Shown piece after piece: positions 1 through 10,696 of a DNA stretch of 64,000 nt. This DNA is from Billgrantia endophytica (GTDB lineage Bacteria > Pseudomonadota > Gammaproteobacteria > Pseudomonadales > Halomonadaceae). The DNA is taken from contig NZ_PNRF01000032.1 in assembly GCF_002879615.1 (NCBI RefSeq), positions 124,001 to 188,000 of the forward strand, in the 5' to 3' direction. Both the position numbers and the translations under genes were made by a program. The notes below the pieces were generated by a model, which was not told the origin of the DNA, did no database searches, and saw only the letters and a program-made list of their open reading frames with translations. Within the stretch, counting starts at the first letter, position 1; each line of letters opens with the position of its first letter.

Positions 1-837
1 ATCGGGCCAGGCGGCACACGCGAGAAGGACGTGGTCATGGAAATCAGTCGCCGGCTGCAACGTCTGGTGGACGGTGCCGAAGGGTTCCGTGCCGTGATGA
101 TCCGGGACGGGGACTACTACATCGGCTTGCGTCAGCGTACCCGTATTGCCCGCGAGCAGAAGGCCGACTTCTTCGTCTCGATCCATGCCGATGCCTTCAA
201 CAGTCCGCGCCCCAACGGCAGTTCGGTCTATGCCCTGTCCCAGCGTGGTGCCACCTCGGAGACCGCCCAGTGGCTGGCGGCCAGCGAGAACCAGGCCGAC
301 CTGATTGGCGGCGTGGACGGTAACCTGTCGCTGAACGACAAGGATGAGGTGCTGCGAGGCGTACTGCTCGATCTCACCATGACCGCCACGCTCAACGACT
401 CGCTGGCCATCGGCGGCCAGGTGCTCGACCAGCTTGGCCGGGTCAATCGGCTGCACCGTTCGCGTGTGGAGCAGGCAGGCTTCATGGTGCTGAAATCGCC
501 GGATATCCCGTCGCTGCTGATCGAGACGGGGTTCATTTCCAACCCCGAAGAGGAGCGGCGTCTGCGGGAGGGCGGACATCAGCAGAAACTGGCCGAGTCG
601 ATCTTCGCGGGCCTGAGCGAACATTTCCGCCGCAACCCGCCTCCAGCCAGCCTGCTGGCCTGGCAGCGGGACAATCAGCGCAGCCCTGCCGGGGACGAGT
701 ACCGTATCCAGCCCGGCGACACGCTGTCGGGCATCGCGTCGCATCATGGCGTACCCGTGGGTCGGCTCAAGCAGGCCAACGAGCTCAATGGCGACGTGAT
801 ACGTGTCGGGCAGGTACTACGGATTCCGCGTTCATGA
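1..837 (+). CDS. amiB: N-acetylmuramoyl-L-alanine amidase AmiB, 3' part
   Basis: The reading frame is open from the first base, so the 5' end (signal peptide and AMIN domain) lies outside the window. What remains is the C-terminal half of an Amidase_3 zinc amidase, which cleaves the amide bond between N-acetylmuramic acid and the stem peptide during daughter-cell separation in the periplasm. Visible family motifs are GPGGTREKD at the left edge, FVSIHADAF with a zinc-ligand histidine, and [12 protein letters not shown] with the catalytic glutamate. A single LysM peptidoglycan-binding domain fills the last 45 residues ([13 protein letters not shown] to LRIPRS). The stop overlaps the mutL start by four bases (ATGA), which implies translational coupling. 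Confidence 0.95.
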   Translation: MGPGGTREKDVVMEISRRLQRLVDGAEGFRAVMIRDGDYYIGLRQRTRIAREQKADFFVSIHADAFNSPRPNGSSVYALSQRGATSETAQWLAASENQADLIGGVDGNLSLNDKDEVLRGVLLDLTMTATLNDSLAIGGQVLDQLGRVNRLHRSRVEQAGFMVLKSPDIPSLLIETGFISNPEEERRLREGGHQQKLAESIFAGLSEHFRRNPPPASLLAWQRDNQRSPAGDEYRIQPGDTLSGIASHHGVPVGRLKQANELNGDVIRVGQVLRIPRS

Positions 838-2825
838 CGATATCTCGCACGGACCATCAGGGCGCTACGGTCGAAGCTCGGCGTATTCGGGTTCTCGACC
901 CCCGCCTGGCCAACCAGATTGCCGCCGGAGAGGTGGTGGAGCGCCCCGCCTCGGTGGTCAAGGAACTGGTCGAGAATGCCATCGATGCCGGTAGCCGCCG
1001 CATCGAGGTGGACATCGAGGCGGGCGGCGCACGGCTGATTCGGGTGCGCGACGACGGCAGTGGCATCGGCGAAGCCGATCTGCCGCTGGCCCTGTCGCGG
1101 CACGCCACCAGCAAGATCGTGTCGCTGGAGGAGCTGGAAGGCGTGGCCAGTCTGGGCTTTCGTGGAGAGGCGCTGGCGTCGATCTGCTCGGTATCGCGCC
1201 TGGAGCTGGTCGCCAATGCCGCAGAGGACCCCCAGGGGGGCTGGCGGGTCGTCGTCGAGGGACGCCAGATGGAACCGCGTGTCACGCCGGCTCCGCACCC
1301 TCGCGGTACATCGGTTACCGTGCGGGATCTCTTCTTCAATACGCCTGCCCGGCGCAAGTTCCTGCGTACCGAGAAAACGGAATATGGTCACGTGGAGGAG
1401 GCGTTCCGCCGCCTGGCCCTGTCACGCTTCGACATCACCTGGGTGCTTCGGCACAATCAGAAGATCGTTCACCAACTGCCCGCCAGTATCGACACGATGG
1501 CCCGTGAGCGCCGCATCGGCGCGCTGCTCGGCAAGGGGTTCCTGGAGCATGCCCTGCACCTGGACCTGGGAGCCGGCAGCCTGCGACTGTGGGGCTGGGT
1601 CGGGCTGCCTACCCACTCCCGTGCCCAGGCCGACCAACAATATTTCTTCGTCAATGGGCGGGTGGTGCGGGATCGCCTGGTGGCTCATGCCATTCGTCAG
1701 GCCTACCGGGATGTGTTGTTCCATGGCCGCCATCCGGTCTTCGTGCTCTATCTGGAAGTCGATCCGCTGATCGTGGATGTCAATGTGCATCCTACCAAGC
1801 ATGAGGTGCGTTTCCGCGATGGCCGGATGGTGCACGACTTCCTGTTCTCGAGCTTGCACCGGGCATTGGCGGAGGCGCGTCCTGGCGAGCAGGGCGATCA
1901 TGCTGTCGCAGTGGCCGAGGGTTCGCCAACGAACGACCAGGCTGGCCGATTCGAGCATGAGGTTCGTGAAGGCGGGGGGCGCTGGCAGCAGCAGCCGATG
2001 GCGCTGCATGACCGCGCCGCTGGCGAGGGCGAGCGGGTCACGCCAGACCACGTACGGGCCTTCATGAACGGCTATCGGGCTCTCCATCCCGACCATGAAA
2101 CGCAGCTGCTGACACCCCGGCCGGCTGCGCCCGGGGCGGGCGGCACTGCCGCCGAGGTGGCCCTGGCCGAACGGCAGCATCCTGGAGGAGCCGAATCCTT
2201 GGTGGCTCGTCCAGGCCTCCCCGAGGAAGACGCCACCCGTGCCCCGCCCCTGGGCTATGCCGTTGCCCAGCTGCATGGTGTCTATATTCTCTCCCAGACC
2301 GAGCGGGGTCTGGTGATAGTGGACATGCATGCCGCCCACGAGCGTATCGTCTATGAGCGCATGAAGACCGAAGTGCACGGTGGCGCACTGGAGGCTCAGC
2401 CATTACTGATGCCGGTGTCGCTGGCCGCCAGCGCTGCGGAAGTCGCCACCGCCGAGGCCGAACGGGAAGCCTTTGCGCGTTTCGGCGTGGAGCTCGATGT
2501 GGCCGGCCCGGAGACTCTGTTGGTGCGCCAGGTACCGGCATTACTGGTGGATGCCGATGTGGAACCGTTGGTTCGCGACATGCTGGGTGATCTGGAGCGC
2601 TATGGTCGCTCCGACCGCCTGGAAGCCCATGTCAACGAGTTGCTGGCCACCATGGCCTGCCACGGCAGCATACGGGCCAATCGCCGCCTGACGACGGCAG
2701 AAATGAACGCCCTGCTGCGCGACATGGAGCGCACCGAGCGTAGCGGCCAGTGCAATCATGGCCGCCCCACCTGGACCGAGATGTCGCTCAAGGAACTGGA
2801 CCGCCTTTTCCTGCGCGGCCAGTGA
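834..2825 (+). CDS. mutL: DNA mismatch repair protein MutL
   Basis: A 663-residue MutL that couples mismatch recognition by MutS to strand incision. The N-terminal GHKL ATPase motifs are present: the NQIAAGEVV and [11 protein letters not shown] region, DDGSGI, and LGFRGEAL. The C-terminal dimerisation domain carries [12 protein letters not shown] at residues 497-508. This fits the D(Q/M)HA-x2-E-x4-E metal-binding motif of MutL proteins that are themselves nicking endonucleases, so the organism probably repairs without MutH. A low-complexity linker (about residues 350-470) joins the two halves. It overlaps amiB by 4 bp, and miaA starts 26 bp downstream. Confidence 0.97.
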   Translation: MTISRTDHQGATVEARRIRVLDPRLANQIAAGEVVERPASVVKELVENAIDAGSRRIEVDIEAGGARLIRVRDDGSGIGEADLPLALSRHATSKIVSLEELEGVASLGFRGEALASICSVSRLELVANAAEDPQGGWRVVVEGRQMEPRVTPAPHPRGTSVTVRDLFFNTPARRKFLRTEKTEYGHVEEAFRRLALSRFDITWVLRHNQKIVHQLPASIDTMARERRIGALLGKGFLEHALHLDLGAGSLRLWGWVGLPTHSRAQADQQYFFVNGRVVRDRLVAHAIRQAYRDVLFHGRHPVFVLYLEVDPLIVDVNVHPTKHEVRFRDGRMVHDFLFSSLHRALAEARPGEQGDHAVAVAEGSPTNDQAGRFEHEVREGGGRWQQQPMALHDRAAGEGERVTPDHVRAFMNGYRALHPDHETQLLTPRPAAPGAGGTAAEVALAERQHPGGAESLVARPGLPEEDATRAPPLGYAVAQLHGVYILSQTERGLVIVDMHAAHERIVYERMKTEVHGGALEAQPLLMPVSLAASAAEVATAEAEREAFARFGVELDVAGPETLLVRQVPALLVDADVEPLVRDMLGDLERYGRSDRLEAHVNELLATMACHGSIRANRRLTTAEMNALLRDMERTERSGQCNHGRPTWTEMSLKELDRLFLRGQ

Positions 2826-2851
2826 GAGAGCGCCGTAACCGGATATGTGGA

Positions 2852-3790
2852 ATGTCTGACGATCGCCCCCTGGCCATCCTGCTGATGGGCCCCACTGCCG
2901 CCGGCAAGACCGATCTGGCCATTGAACTGCATGAGCGGCTCGACTGTGAGCTGATCAGCATGGATTCGGCCATGGTCTATCGCGGCATGGATATCGGCAG
3001 TGCCAAGCCTTCCCCCCGGGAGCTGGCCCGGGCGCCGCATCGACTGATCGATATTCGTGATCCGGCGGAATCCTATTCGGCGGCCTCCTTTCGTGAAGAT
3101 GCCCTGCGTGAGATGCGACAAATCACCGCAGCGGGCCGGGTGCCGCTCCTGGTGGGCGGCACCATGATGTACGCCAAGCGCCTGATCGAGGGAGTCGCCA
3201 ACCTGCCTTCGGCCGATCCGGCGATACGGGCCGAGTTGGCAAGGGAAGTGGAGCGGGGCGGGCTCGTCGCCCTGCACGACGAGCTCAGCCGCATCGATCC
3301 GGAAGCGGCTCGACGCATTCACCCCAATGATCCCCAGCGGCTGATGCGCGCCCTGGAAGTCTTTCGGGCCAGTGGTCTGACCTTGACCGAGCTATGGCAT
3401 CGGCAACGTCCTGAAACCTTTCCGTGGAAATTGCTGTCGATAGGTATCGCGCCATCCGATCGCGGCCTCCTGCATGCTCGTATTGCCGACCGTTTCGATG
3501 CCATGTTGACGGCCGGCCTGATCGAGGAGGTAGCGGCGCTCAGGGCCCGTGGCGACCTGCATCCTGGCCTGCCGTCCATGAAAAGCGTGGGGTATCGCCA
3601 GGTATGGGAGTATCTGGATGCCAGCGGAGACAGGGCTCACTTGCGCCATCGAACTGTCGTGGCGACGCGGCAGTTGGCCAAGCGCCAATTGACATGGCTT
3701 CGCAACTGGCCGGAGCTGCGCTGGGTCGATACCCAGTGTGGCGATGCGTTGGGCGACGTCCTGAAGTTCGTGCGCGAATTCGGCTCTTAG
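2852..3790 (+). CDS. miaA: tRNA dimethylallyltransferase MiaA
   Basis: MiaA transfers a dimethylallyl group to A37 of tRNAs that read UNN codons. This is the first step toward ms2i6A, and the second-step enzyme MiaB is also in this window at 55972-57315. The P-loop GPTAAGKT lies at residues 13-20, followed by the substrate-binding [19 protein letters not shown] region and the family segment [15 protein letters not shown]. The ATG at 2852 ([11 protein letters not shown]) is chosen over an upstream in-frame ATG inside mutL because it gives the normal N-terminus and 312 residues. Confidence 0.97.
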   Translation: MSDDRPLAILLMGPTAAGKTDLAIELHERLDCELISMDSAMVYRGMDIGSAKPSPRELARAPHRLIDIRDPAESYSAASFREDALREMRQITAAGRVPLLVGGTMMYAKRLIEGVANLPSADPAIRAELAREVERGGLVALHDELSRIDPEAARRIHPNDPQRLMRALEVFRASGLTLTELWHRQRPETFPWKLLSIGIAPSDRGLLHARIADRFDAMLTAGLIEEVAALRARGDLHPGLPSMKSVGYRQVWEYLDASGDRAHLRHRTVVATRQLAKRQLTWLRNWPELRWVDTQCGDALGDVLKFVREFGS

Positions 3791-3914
3791 CGTAAGATGT
3801 TGTCTTCAAGTGGCCGGGTGACCGCCCCGAGCCGGTATGGTGACATGCCGCGCTGGCAAACAACCCAAGAACACAACTTCCACCCCTCATGAGAACGTTT
3901 TAGGGAGAGGTAAC

Positions 3915-4166
3915 ATGTCCAAAGGGCAGTCCCTTCAAGACCCGTACCTGAATATTCTGCGCAAGGAGCGCATTCCGGTATCGATTTTCCTGGTCAACGG
4001 CATCAAGCTGCAGGGACAGATCGAGTCCTTCGATCAGTTCGTCATTCTGCTGCGCAATACCGTTAGCCAGATGGTCTACAAGCATGCCATTTCCACCGTG
4101 GTTCCGTCGCGCAACGTGCGTCTGCCACCTCAGGATCCTGCTGCCCAGCCGGAATCAAACGTGTGA
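3915..4166 (+). CDS. hfq: RNA chaperone Hfq
   Basis: An 83-residue Hfq, the hexameric Sm-like protein that pairs small RNAs with mRNAs. The N-terminus [30 protein letters not shown] (split here only for naming: [20 protein letters not shown], then [10 protein letters not shown]) and the Sm2 signature [12 protein letters not shown] are almost identical to the E. coli protein, and the C-terminal tail is short, as in Pseudomonas. The start at 3915 follows a GGGAGAGG ribosome site. hflX begins 9 bp after the stop, the usual hfq-hflX pair. The 124-bp gap to miaA probably holds its own promoter, but I see no clear match. Confidence 0.98.
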   Translation: MSKGQSLQDPYLNILRKERIPVSIFLVNGIKLQGQIESFDQFVILLRNTVSQMVYKHAISTVVPSRNVRLPPQDPAAQPESNV

Positions 4167-4175
4167 GGATACTGA

Positions 4176-5492
4176 TTGTTTTTTGAACGTCCCGATGCCG
4201 GTGAAACGGCAGTACTGGTTCATGTGGATTTTCAGGATGAACGCGAACGCGAGGACCCAGGCGAGTTCCTGGAGCTGGTGCGTTCCGCAGGTGCCGAGTC
4301 GGCAACGCTGTTGAGTGGCAGTCGGCATCGGCCCGATTCACGCACCTTCATCGGGAGCGGCAAGGTCGAAGAGCTGCGTGAAGCGCTGAGCATTCACGGT
4401 GCCGAACTGGTGATCTTCAACCATGCCCTCAGTCCCTCCCAGGAGCGCAATCTGGAGCGTGTGCTCAAGTGTCGTGTGCTGGATCGAACGGGCCTCATCC
4501 TCGATATCTTTGCCCAGCGGGCGCGTACCCATGAAGGCAAGCTTCAAGTCGAGCTGGCCCAACTGGAGTACATGTCCACTCGCCTGATTCGGGGTTGGAC
4601 TCACCTGGAGCGTCAGAAGGGGGGGATCGGCCTGCGTGGACCCGGCGAAACCCAGCTGGAGACCGACCGCCGGCTGTTGCGGGCGCGTATCAAGGCCATC
4701 CACAAGCGCCTCGACAAGGTGCGCAGTCAGCGTTCCCAGAATCGTCGCGCCAGAGCCCGGGCGGAGATTCCCAGCGTTTCCCTTGTCGGCTATACCAACG
4801 CCGGCAAGTCAACGCTATTCAACGCCTTGACCGAGTCGAAGGTCTATACGGCAGATCAGCTGTTCGCTACCCTCGACCCGACGCTGCGGCGCCTGGAAAT
4901 CGGCGATGTGGGGCCTGTTGTGCTGGCTGACACCGTGGGTTTCATCCGACACTTGCCGCACAAGCTGGTGGAGGCCTTCCGGGCTACCCTGCAGGAGGCC
5001 GCCGAAGCCACGCTTCTGGTGCATGTGATCGATGCGGCCGACCCGGATCGCGATCTCAACGTGACGCAGGTCGAGGGTGTACTTGACGAGATCGGCGCGC
5101 TCGATGTGCCGATGCTCAAGGTCATGAACAAGATCGATCTGCTCGACAGTGCCCCTCGTATCGAACGCGATGGTCACGGTCGTCCCGAGGCGGTCTGGCT
5201 GTCGGCCCAGAAGGGGCGTGGTCTCGACCTGTTGGCCCAGGCGCTGTCGGAGTGCCTGGCCAATGACGTGATCGACTTCCCTCTGGTCCTGTCGCCGGAA
5301 CAGGGGCGCCTGCGGGCGGGACTGCACGAGCTGGATGCCGTGCGGGAAGAGGGCTTCGATGAAGAGGGCATGATTCGACTCGGCATCCGGTTGCCTCGCC
5401 GCGATTTCCTGCAGTTGATGGCGCGGTTGGGTGAGCGGGCAGAAGACTATCTTCCGCCTGAGCTGTGTGAGCGTCCTGTCTGGGAGGAGTGA
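4176..5492 (+). CDS. hflX: Ribosome-associated GTPase HflX
   Basis: HflX is a TRAFAC-class GTPase that splits stalled or heat-damaged ribosomes. At 438 residues it has the N-terminal glycine-rich domain (SGSRHRPDSRTFIGSGK), the signature GPGETQLETDRR, the P-loop GYTNAGKST near residue 205, and the later G motifs DTVGFI and NKID. The start is an unusual TTG at 4176: GAGGA lies 6 bp upstream, the codons FFERP match the family N-terminus, and no ATG or GTG is available there. It is cotranscribed with hfq. Confidence 0.95.
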   Translation: MFFERPDAGETAVLVHVDFQDEREREDPGEFLELVRSAGAESATLLSGSRHRPDSRTFIGSGKVEELREALSIHGAELVIFNHALSPSQERNLERVLKCRVLDRTGLILDIFAQRARTHEGKLQVELAQLEYMSTRLIRGWTHLERQKGGIGLRGPGETQLETDRRLLRARIKAIHKRLDKVRSQRSQNRRARARAEIPSVSLVGYTNAGKSTLFNALTESKVYTADQLFATLDPTLRRLEIGDVGPVVLADTVGFIRHLPHKLVEAFRATLQEAAEATLLVHVIDAADPDRDLNVTQVEGVLDEIGALDVPMLKVMNKIDLLDSAPRIERDGHGRPEAVWLSAQKGRGLDLLAQALSECLANDVIDFPLVLSPEQGRLRAGLHELDAVREEGFDEEGMIRLGIRLPRRDFLQLMARLGERAEDYLPPELCERPVWEE

Positions 5493-5560
5493 CGACCAGA
5501 CGGCTGGTCACTGGGGGCGCTGCAAGACGCAGCCTCGCGATGGCAGGTCGCGCAGGTATC

Positions 5561-5591
5561 GAACCGATTTCGCAATGAACCGATTCGCAAT
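5561..5591. repeat. Short imperfect direct repeat upstream of hflK
   Basis: GAACCGATTTCGCAAT at 5561-5576 is followed at once by GAACCGATTCGCAAT at 5577-5591. The pair lies in the 200-bp gap between hflX and hflK, the only long gap in this part of the gene string. It could be a tandem operator or a slippage duplication. No regulator can be named. Confidence 0.45.
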
Positions 5592-5692
5592 AACAGAACG
5601 GGCCACGACGCCAATGGCGTCGACAGGATGGCAACCGACTCCTTCGCTGGCCTGGCTGGTGGCGGGGGGGCAACGCAGAGTGGAGAAGACGT

Positions 5693-6919
5693 ATGGCTTG
5701 GAATGAGCCTGGTGGCGGCAACCAGCACGACCCTTGGAGCGGTGGGGGGCGACGCGGCGGCGGAAACGGAAACGGCGGCGGAAACCGTGGTGGCAAACAG
5801 GGGCCTCCCGACCTTGACGAGGCCCTGAAGAAGTTTCAGGACAAGCTCAACAGCATGTTGGGCGGTCGTGGCGGCAAGGGAGGCGGTCGTGGGGGCCAGG
5901 GAGGCAGTGGCAAGCCACGCAATACCCTTGCCTTGCCTGGGCTGCTGCTCGTCATTGCCCTGGCGATCTGGGGAGCCATGGGCTTCTATCTGGTCGACCA
6001 GGCTGAACGGGGCGTGGTGCTTCGCTTCGGCAAGTTTCAGGAAATAGTCACCCCTGGCCTGCATTGGAACCCGCCGCTGATCGATGACGTGCGGATGGTC
6101 AACGTGACCCGCGTTCGCTCGCTGACTCAGACCCAGTCGATGCTGACCCGTGACGAGAACATCGTCGAAGTCGAGATATCGGCCCAGTATCAGGTGAACA
6201 ACCCACGCGACTTCGTGCTCAATGTGCGCAATCCGCAGCTTTCCATAGAGAACGCGCTGGATTCGGCGCTGCGTCACGTGGTTGGCGGGACGGACATGAT
6301 CGAGATCCTGACCTCGGGTCGTGAGATTCTCGGCAGCTCCGTGGCAAGCCGCCTGCAGACCTACCTCGACAGCTATGGTACGGGGATTCGCCTGCAGACC
6401 ATCAACATCGAGTCCACCTCGGCGCCGGCGCCGGTCATCGATGCCTTCGATGACGTCATCCGGGCTCGTGAGGATCGCCAGCGGACGATCAACGAAGGGA
6501 TGGCCTATGCCAATGCCATCATCCCGGCTGCCCAGGGTCAGGCTCAGCGCCTGGTCGAACAGGGCCAGGGGTATCGTGAGTCCGTCGTCGCCGAGGCTCA
6601 GGGTCAGGTCAACCGCTTCAATGCGCTGCTGACCCAGTATCAGACCGCTCCGGAAATCATGCGTGAGCGTCTCTATCTCGATACCATCACCGAGGTCTTC
6701 GGCAAGACGCCGATGGTCCTGATCGATGTCAGCGAAGACAGCCCGTTGATGTATTTGCCGCTCGACCAGCGCCCTGGTGGCGGAGCGAGTGGCGAAGGTG
6801 ACGGCGACGGAGCCCGCGGCGAGAGTGGTGAACTGGATCCGCGCGTGCTCGAGAGACTTCGCACGACATCGTCGACGCAGGGCAGTAACGCCAGTGGTAT
6901 CCGCAGGGAGGGCCGCTAA
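5693..6919 (+). CDS. hflK: FtsH modulator HflK (SPFH/band 7 protein)
   Basis: A 408-residue SPFH protein that, with HflC, forms a large periplasmic cage around the FtsH membrane protease and modulates its activity. The N-terminal cytoplasmic stretch is very rich in glycine and asparagine (residues 6-75). It is followed by one membrane segment (LALPGLLLVIALAIWGAMGF) and the band-7 domain beginning DQAERGVVLRFGKF. The acidic, glycine-rich tail after residue 350 is usual. hflC begins at the very next base after the stop. FtsH itself is not in the window. Confidence 0.96.
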   Translation: MAWNEPGGGNQHDPWSGGGRRGGGNGNGGGNRGGKQGPPDLDEALKKFQDKLNSMLGGRGGKGGGRGGQGGSGKPRNTLALPGLLLVIALAIWGAMGFYLVDQAERGVVLRFGKFQEIVTPGLHWNPPLIDDVRMVNVTRVRSLTQTQSMLTRDENIVEVEISAQYQVNNPRDFVLNVRNPQLSIENALDSALRHVVGGTDMIEILTSGREILGSSVASRLQTYLDSYGTGIRLQTINIESTSAPAPVIDAFDDVIRAREDRQRTINEGMAYANAIIPAAQGQAQRLVEQGQGYRESVVAEAQGQVNRFNALLTQYQTAPEIMRERLYLDTITEVFGKTPMVLIDVSEDSPLMYLPLDQRPGGGASGEGDGDGARGESGELDPRVLERLRTTSSTQGSNASGIRREGR

Positions 6920-7804
6920 ATGATTAACAACCGTTCCCTGATCATCGTGGGCAGCCTGGCCGCCGTTGCCTGGTTGGCCAGCAACAGCCTCTATGTGGTC
7001 GACGAGACCGAACGTGCCGTCAAGTTGCGCTTCGGTGAGGTCATCGAGGAGAACATCCAGCCGGGCCTGCATTTCAAGGTGCCGATCACCCAGACCGTGC
7101 GAAAGTTCGACACTCGGGTGCTGACGCTGGATACCGATACCAGCCGCTACCTGACCCTCGAGCAGAAAGCGGTCATCGTGGACTCCTTCGTCAAGTGGCA
7201 GGTGATCAACCCCACCCGCTACTACGAGGCGACTGCCGGCGATGAGATGATGGCGATCCGGCTGATCCAGCCCCGGGTCGACGAGAGCCTGCGTAACGAG
7301 TTCGGCCGCCTGGACCTGCAGCAGATCATTGCCGAGCGTCGGGACGACCTCATGATCCGTCCGACAGCCGATCTCGACGAGCTGATGCGCGAGGAGCTGG
7401 GGGTGTCGATCCTGGATATTCGCGTCAAGCGGATCGACCTGCCCGAGGATGTATCGGCAGCCGTCTATGACCGTATGCGCTCCGAGCGCGAGCGCGAGGC
7501 TCGCGAGTGGCGTGCCCAGGGCCAGGAAGAGGCCGAGCGCATTCGCGCCAACGCCGACCGTCGCCGTCAGGTACTGCTGGCCCAGGCGACCGAGCGGGCC
7601 GAGACGCTGCGTGGTGAAGGTGATGCCGAAGCGGCCGCCATCTTCTCCGAATCCTACGGTCAGGATCAGGAGTTCTTCAGCTTCTGGCGCAGTCTGAACG
7701 CCTATCGGAGCAGCTTCGATGGCGAACAGGACATGCTGGTGCTCGATCCCTCCAGCGACTTCTTCCGCTATCTCAAGAGCCCGGCTCTCCAGCCGCGGGA
7801 CTGA
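6920..7804 (+). CDS. hflC: FtsH modulator HflC (SPFH/band 7 protein)
   Basis: A 294-residue partner of HflK. A single N-terminal membrane anchor (about residues 5-24) precedes the band-7 domain with the family start VVDETERAVKLRFGE. A charged helical region with many Arg and Glu residues (SEREREAREWRAQGQEEAER) leads to the C-terminal motif FFSFWRSLNAYR. It directly abuts hflK. In E. coli a DUF2065 gene (yjeT) follows hflC; here a terminator follows and no such ORF is seen before hisZ. Confidence 0.96.
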   Translation: MINNRSLIIVGSLAAVAWLASNSLYVVDETERAVKLRFGEVIEENIQPGLHFKVPITQTVRKFDTRVLTLDTDTSRYLTLEQKAVIVDSFVKWQVINPTRYYEATAGDEMMAIRLIQPRVDESLRNEFGRLDLQQIIAERRDDLMIRPTADLDELMREELGVSILDIRVKRIDLPEDVSAAVYDRMRSEREREAREWRAQGQEEAERIRANADRRRQVLLAQATERAETLRGEGDAEAAAIFSESYGQDQEFFSFWRSLNAYRSSFDGEQDMLVLDPSSDFFRYLKSPALQPRD

Positions 7805-7917
7805 CGCGGGCAAAAGGGCGGTGGGGTAGGCAGGCTGCCCCCCATCGTCCTTTCATTAGGTCGCATCTGGCTTGCGGTGGGGTTCAACCCGTCGTCAAAC
7901 GTGATAGAATCCTTGAA

Positions 7918-7939
7918 CCGGGCGTGGCCCGGTTTTTTT
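7918..7939 (+). terminator. Intrinsic terminator after hflC
   Basis: A perfect stem CCGGGC (7918-7923) and GCCCGG (7927-7932) with a GTG loop, followed by seven T residues at 7933-7939. It ends the amiB-to-hflC string and isolates hisZ-purA, which need their own promoter in the remaining 70 bp. Confidence 0.85.
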
Positions 7940-8009
7940 GTGGGCATTTTCCGGCGGCATCGAACGAACGTTATTCGCCCGACCCTTATCGCCTTGCAGG
8001 ATTGACAAC

Positions 8010-9185
8010 ATGACCATTGCTGACCGCTGGCTGCTGCCCGACGGCATGGACGAGGTGCTGCCGCCCCAGGCGAGCCGCATGGAAGAGCTGCGCCGGGCAC
8101 TGCTCGATCTTTATCACTGCTGGGGCTATGACCAGGTGATGCCGCCGCCGGTGGAGTTCCTCGACTCGCTGTTGACGGGGACCGGCACGGACCTGGATCT
8201 GCAGACCTTCAAGTTGACCGATCAGTCGACAGGGCGGCTGATGGGCGTGAGTGCCGACGTCACGCCGCAGGTGGCGCGCATGGATGCCCACTCGATGCGC
8301 CACCGGGGCCCGGCCAGACTCTGTTACTGCACCAACGTGCTGCGTGCCAAGGCCGATCAGCCTCAGGGCGGCCGCAGCCCGGTCCAGGTCGGTGTGGAGC
8401 TGTTCGGCCATGCCGGCCTCGAGGCCGATCTGGAGATCCTGCGCCTGGCACTGACCAGCCTCAAGGTGGCGGGAGCTGATGAACTGCACCTGGCACTCGG
8501 TCATATCGGCATCTATCGCAGCCTGGTCCAGGCGGCAGCCCTCGATAGTGACCAGGAGCGGGCGTTATTCGCTGCGTTGGAGCTCAAGTCGCCAGGCGCA
8601 TTGGCAGAGCAGATCGAAGCCAGCGTCAGTGACGCGGCACTGGCAGAGATGTTCATGGCGCTGGGCGACTTGCATGGTGGCCCCGAGGTTCTGGACGCGG
8701 CTCGCGACGCCTTCGCCGGTGCACCGGCTGCGGTAGCCGAGGCCCTGGCCCAGTTGCGGGCCCTGTACCGCGGGGTGCTGGAGGCGCATCCCGAGGTCGA
8801 GCCCTATGTCGACCTGGCGGAACTGCGGGGCTACCAGTACCACACGGGCATGATGTTTGCCGCTTTCGTACCCGGCTATGGTCAGGCATTGGCCAAGGGC
8901 GGACGCTATGACGACACCGGCCGGGCCTTTGGTCGCGCCCGCCCGGCGACCGGCTTTTCCATGGATCTCAAGCTGTTGGCCACCCTGGTCCAAAGCGAGC
9001 CGGCTTGTGACGGGATCTGGGCTCCCGCGGATGGGGCTGGGGTCGGTGAGGCCATTGCCGCCTTGCGAGAGCAAGGCATGCGGGTCGTGCAGGCGCTGCC
9101 TGGACAGGCCACGGCTCCCGAGGCGCATCGCTGCAGTCGCCGACTGGTATTGACGGACGGCCACTGGCAGGCCGTGACGCTCTAG
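8010..9185 (+). CDS. hisZ: ATP phosphoribosyltransferase regulatory subunit HisZ
   Basis: HisZ is a catalytically inactive paralogue of histidyl-tRNA synthetase. It forms the regulatory subunit of short-form HisG, the first enzyme of histidine synthesis. The 391 residues begin MTIADRWLLPDGMDEVLPP and show class II synthetase-like segments (QTFKLTDQSTGRLMGVSADVTPQVAR, given here in two parts: QTFKLTDQSTGRLMG and VSADVTPQVAR; then KGGRYDDTGRAFG) but no C-terminal anticodon-binding domain. The ATG at 8010 gives the normal N-terminus. The usual neighbour purA starts 101 bp downstream. hisG is not in the window. Confidence 0.94.
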   Translation: MTIADRWLLPDGMDEVLPPQASRMEELRRALLDLYHCWGYDQVMPPPVEFLDSLLTGTGTDLDLQTFKLTDQSTGRLMGVSADVTPQVARMDAHSMRHRGPARLCYCTNVLRAKADQPQGGRSPVQVGVELFGHAGLEADLEILRLALTSLKVAGADELHLALGHIGIYRSLVQAAALDSDQERALFAALELKSPGALAEQIEASVSDAALAEMFMALGDLHGGPEVLDAARDAFAGAPAAVAEALAQLRALYRGVLEAHPEVEPYVDLAELRGYQYHTGMMFAAFVPGYGQALAKGGRYDDTGRAFGRARPATGFSMDLKLLATLVQSEPACDGIWAPADGAGVGEAIAALREQGMRVVQALPGQATAPEAHRCSRRLVLTDGHWQAVTL

Positions 9186-9196
9186 AGATGACATAG

Positions 9197-10582
<1,386 letters not shown>

Positions 10583-10640
10583 GCAACGCACCAGTTCGCC
10601 TGGATGACGACAACCCCAGGTTTCATGAACTCCCGTTATA

Positions 10641-10672
10641 CGAAAGGCCGGCACTGGGTTGCCGGCCTTTCG
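10641..10672. terminator. Hairpin terminator between purA and the polysaccharide operon
   Basis: A perfect 12-bp stem, CGAAAGGCCGGC (10641-10652) and GCCGGCCTTTCG (10661-10672), with an 8-base loop. It lies between two convergent genes and could stop transcription from both sides. There is no long T run. Confidence 0.65.
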
Positions 10673-10696
10673 CGATCTGCGCGGTGAACGGCCTGA

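Noticed and set aside
3804-3835. Weak sigma-32-like pattern upstream of hfq
   Set aside because: Too many mismatches in both boxes to support a call by eye.
5447-7813. A 788-codon open frame on the minus strand opposite hflK-hflC
   Set aside because: It is an antisense shadow caused by high GC and biased codon use. The plus-strand genes are recognised proteins and the minus-strand translation has no recognisable domain or start site.
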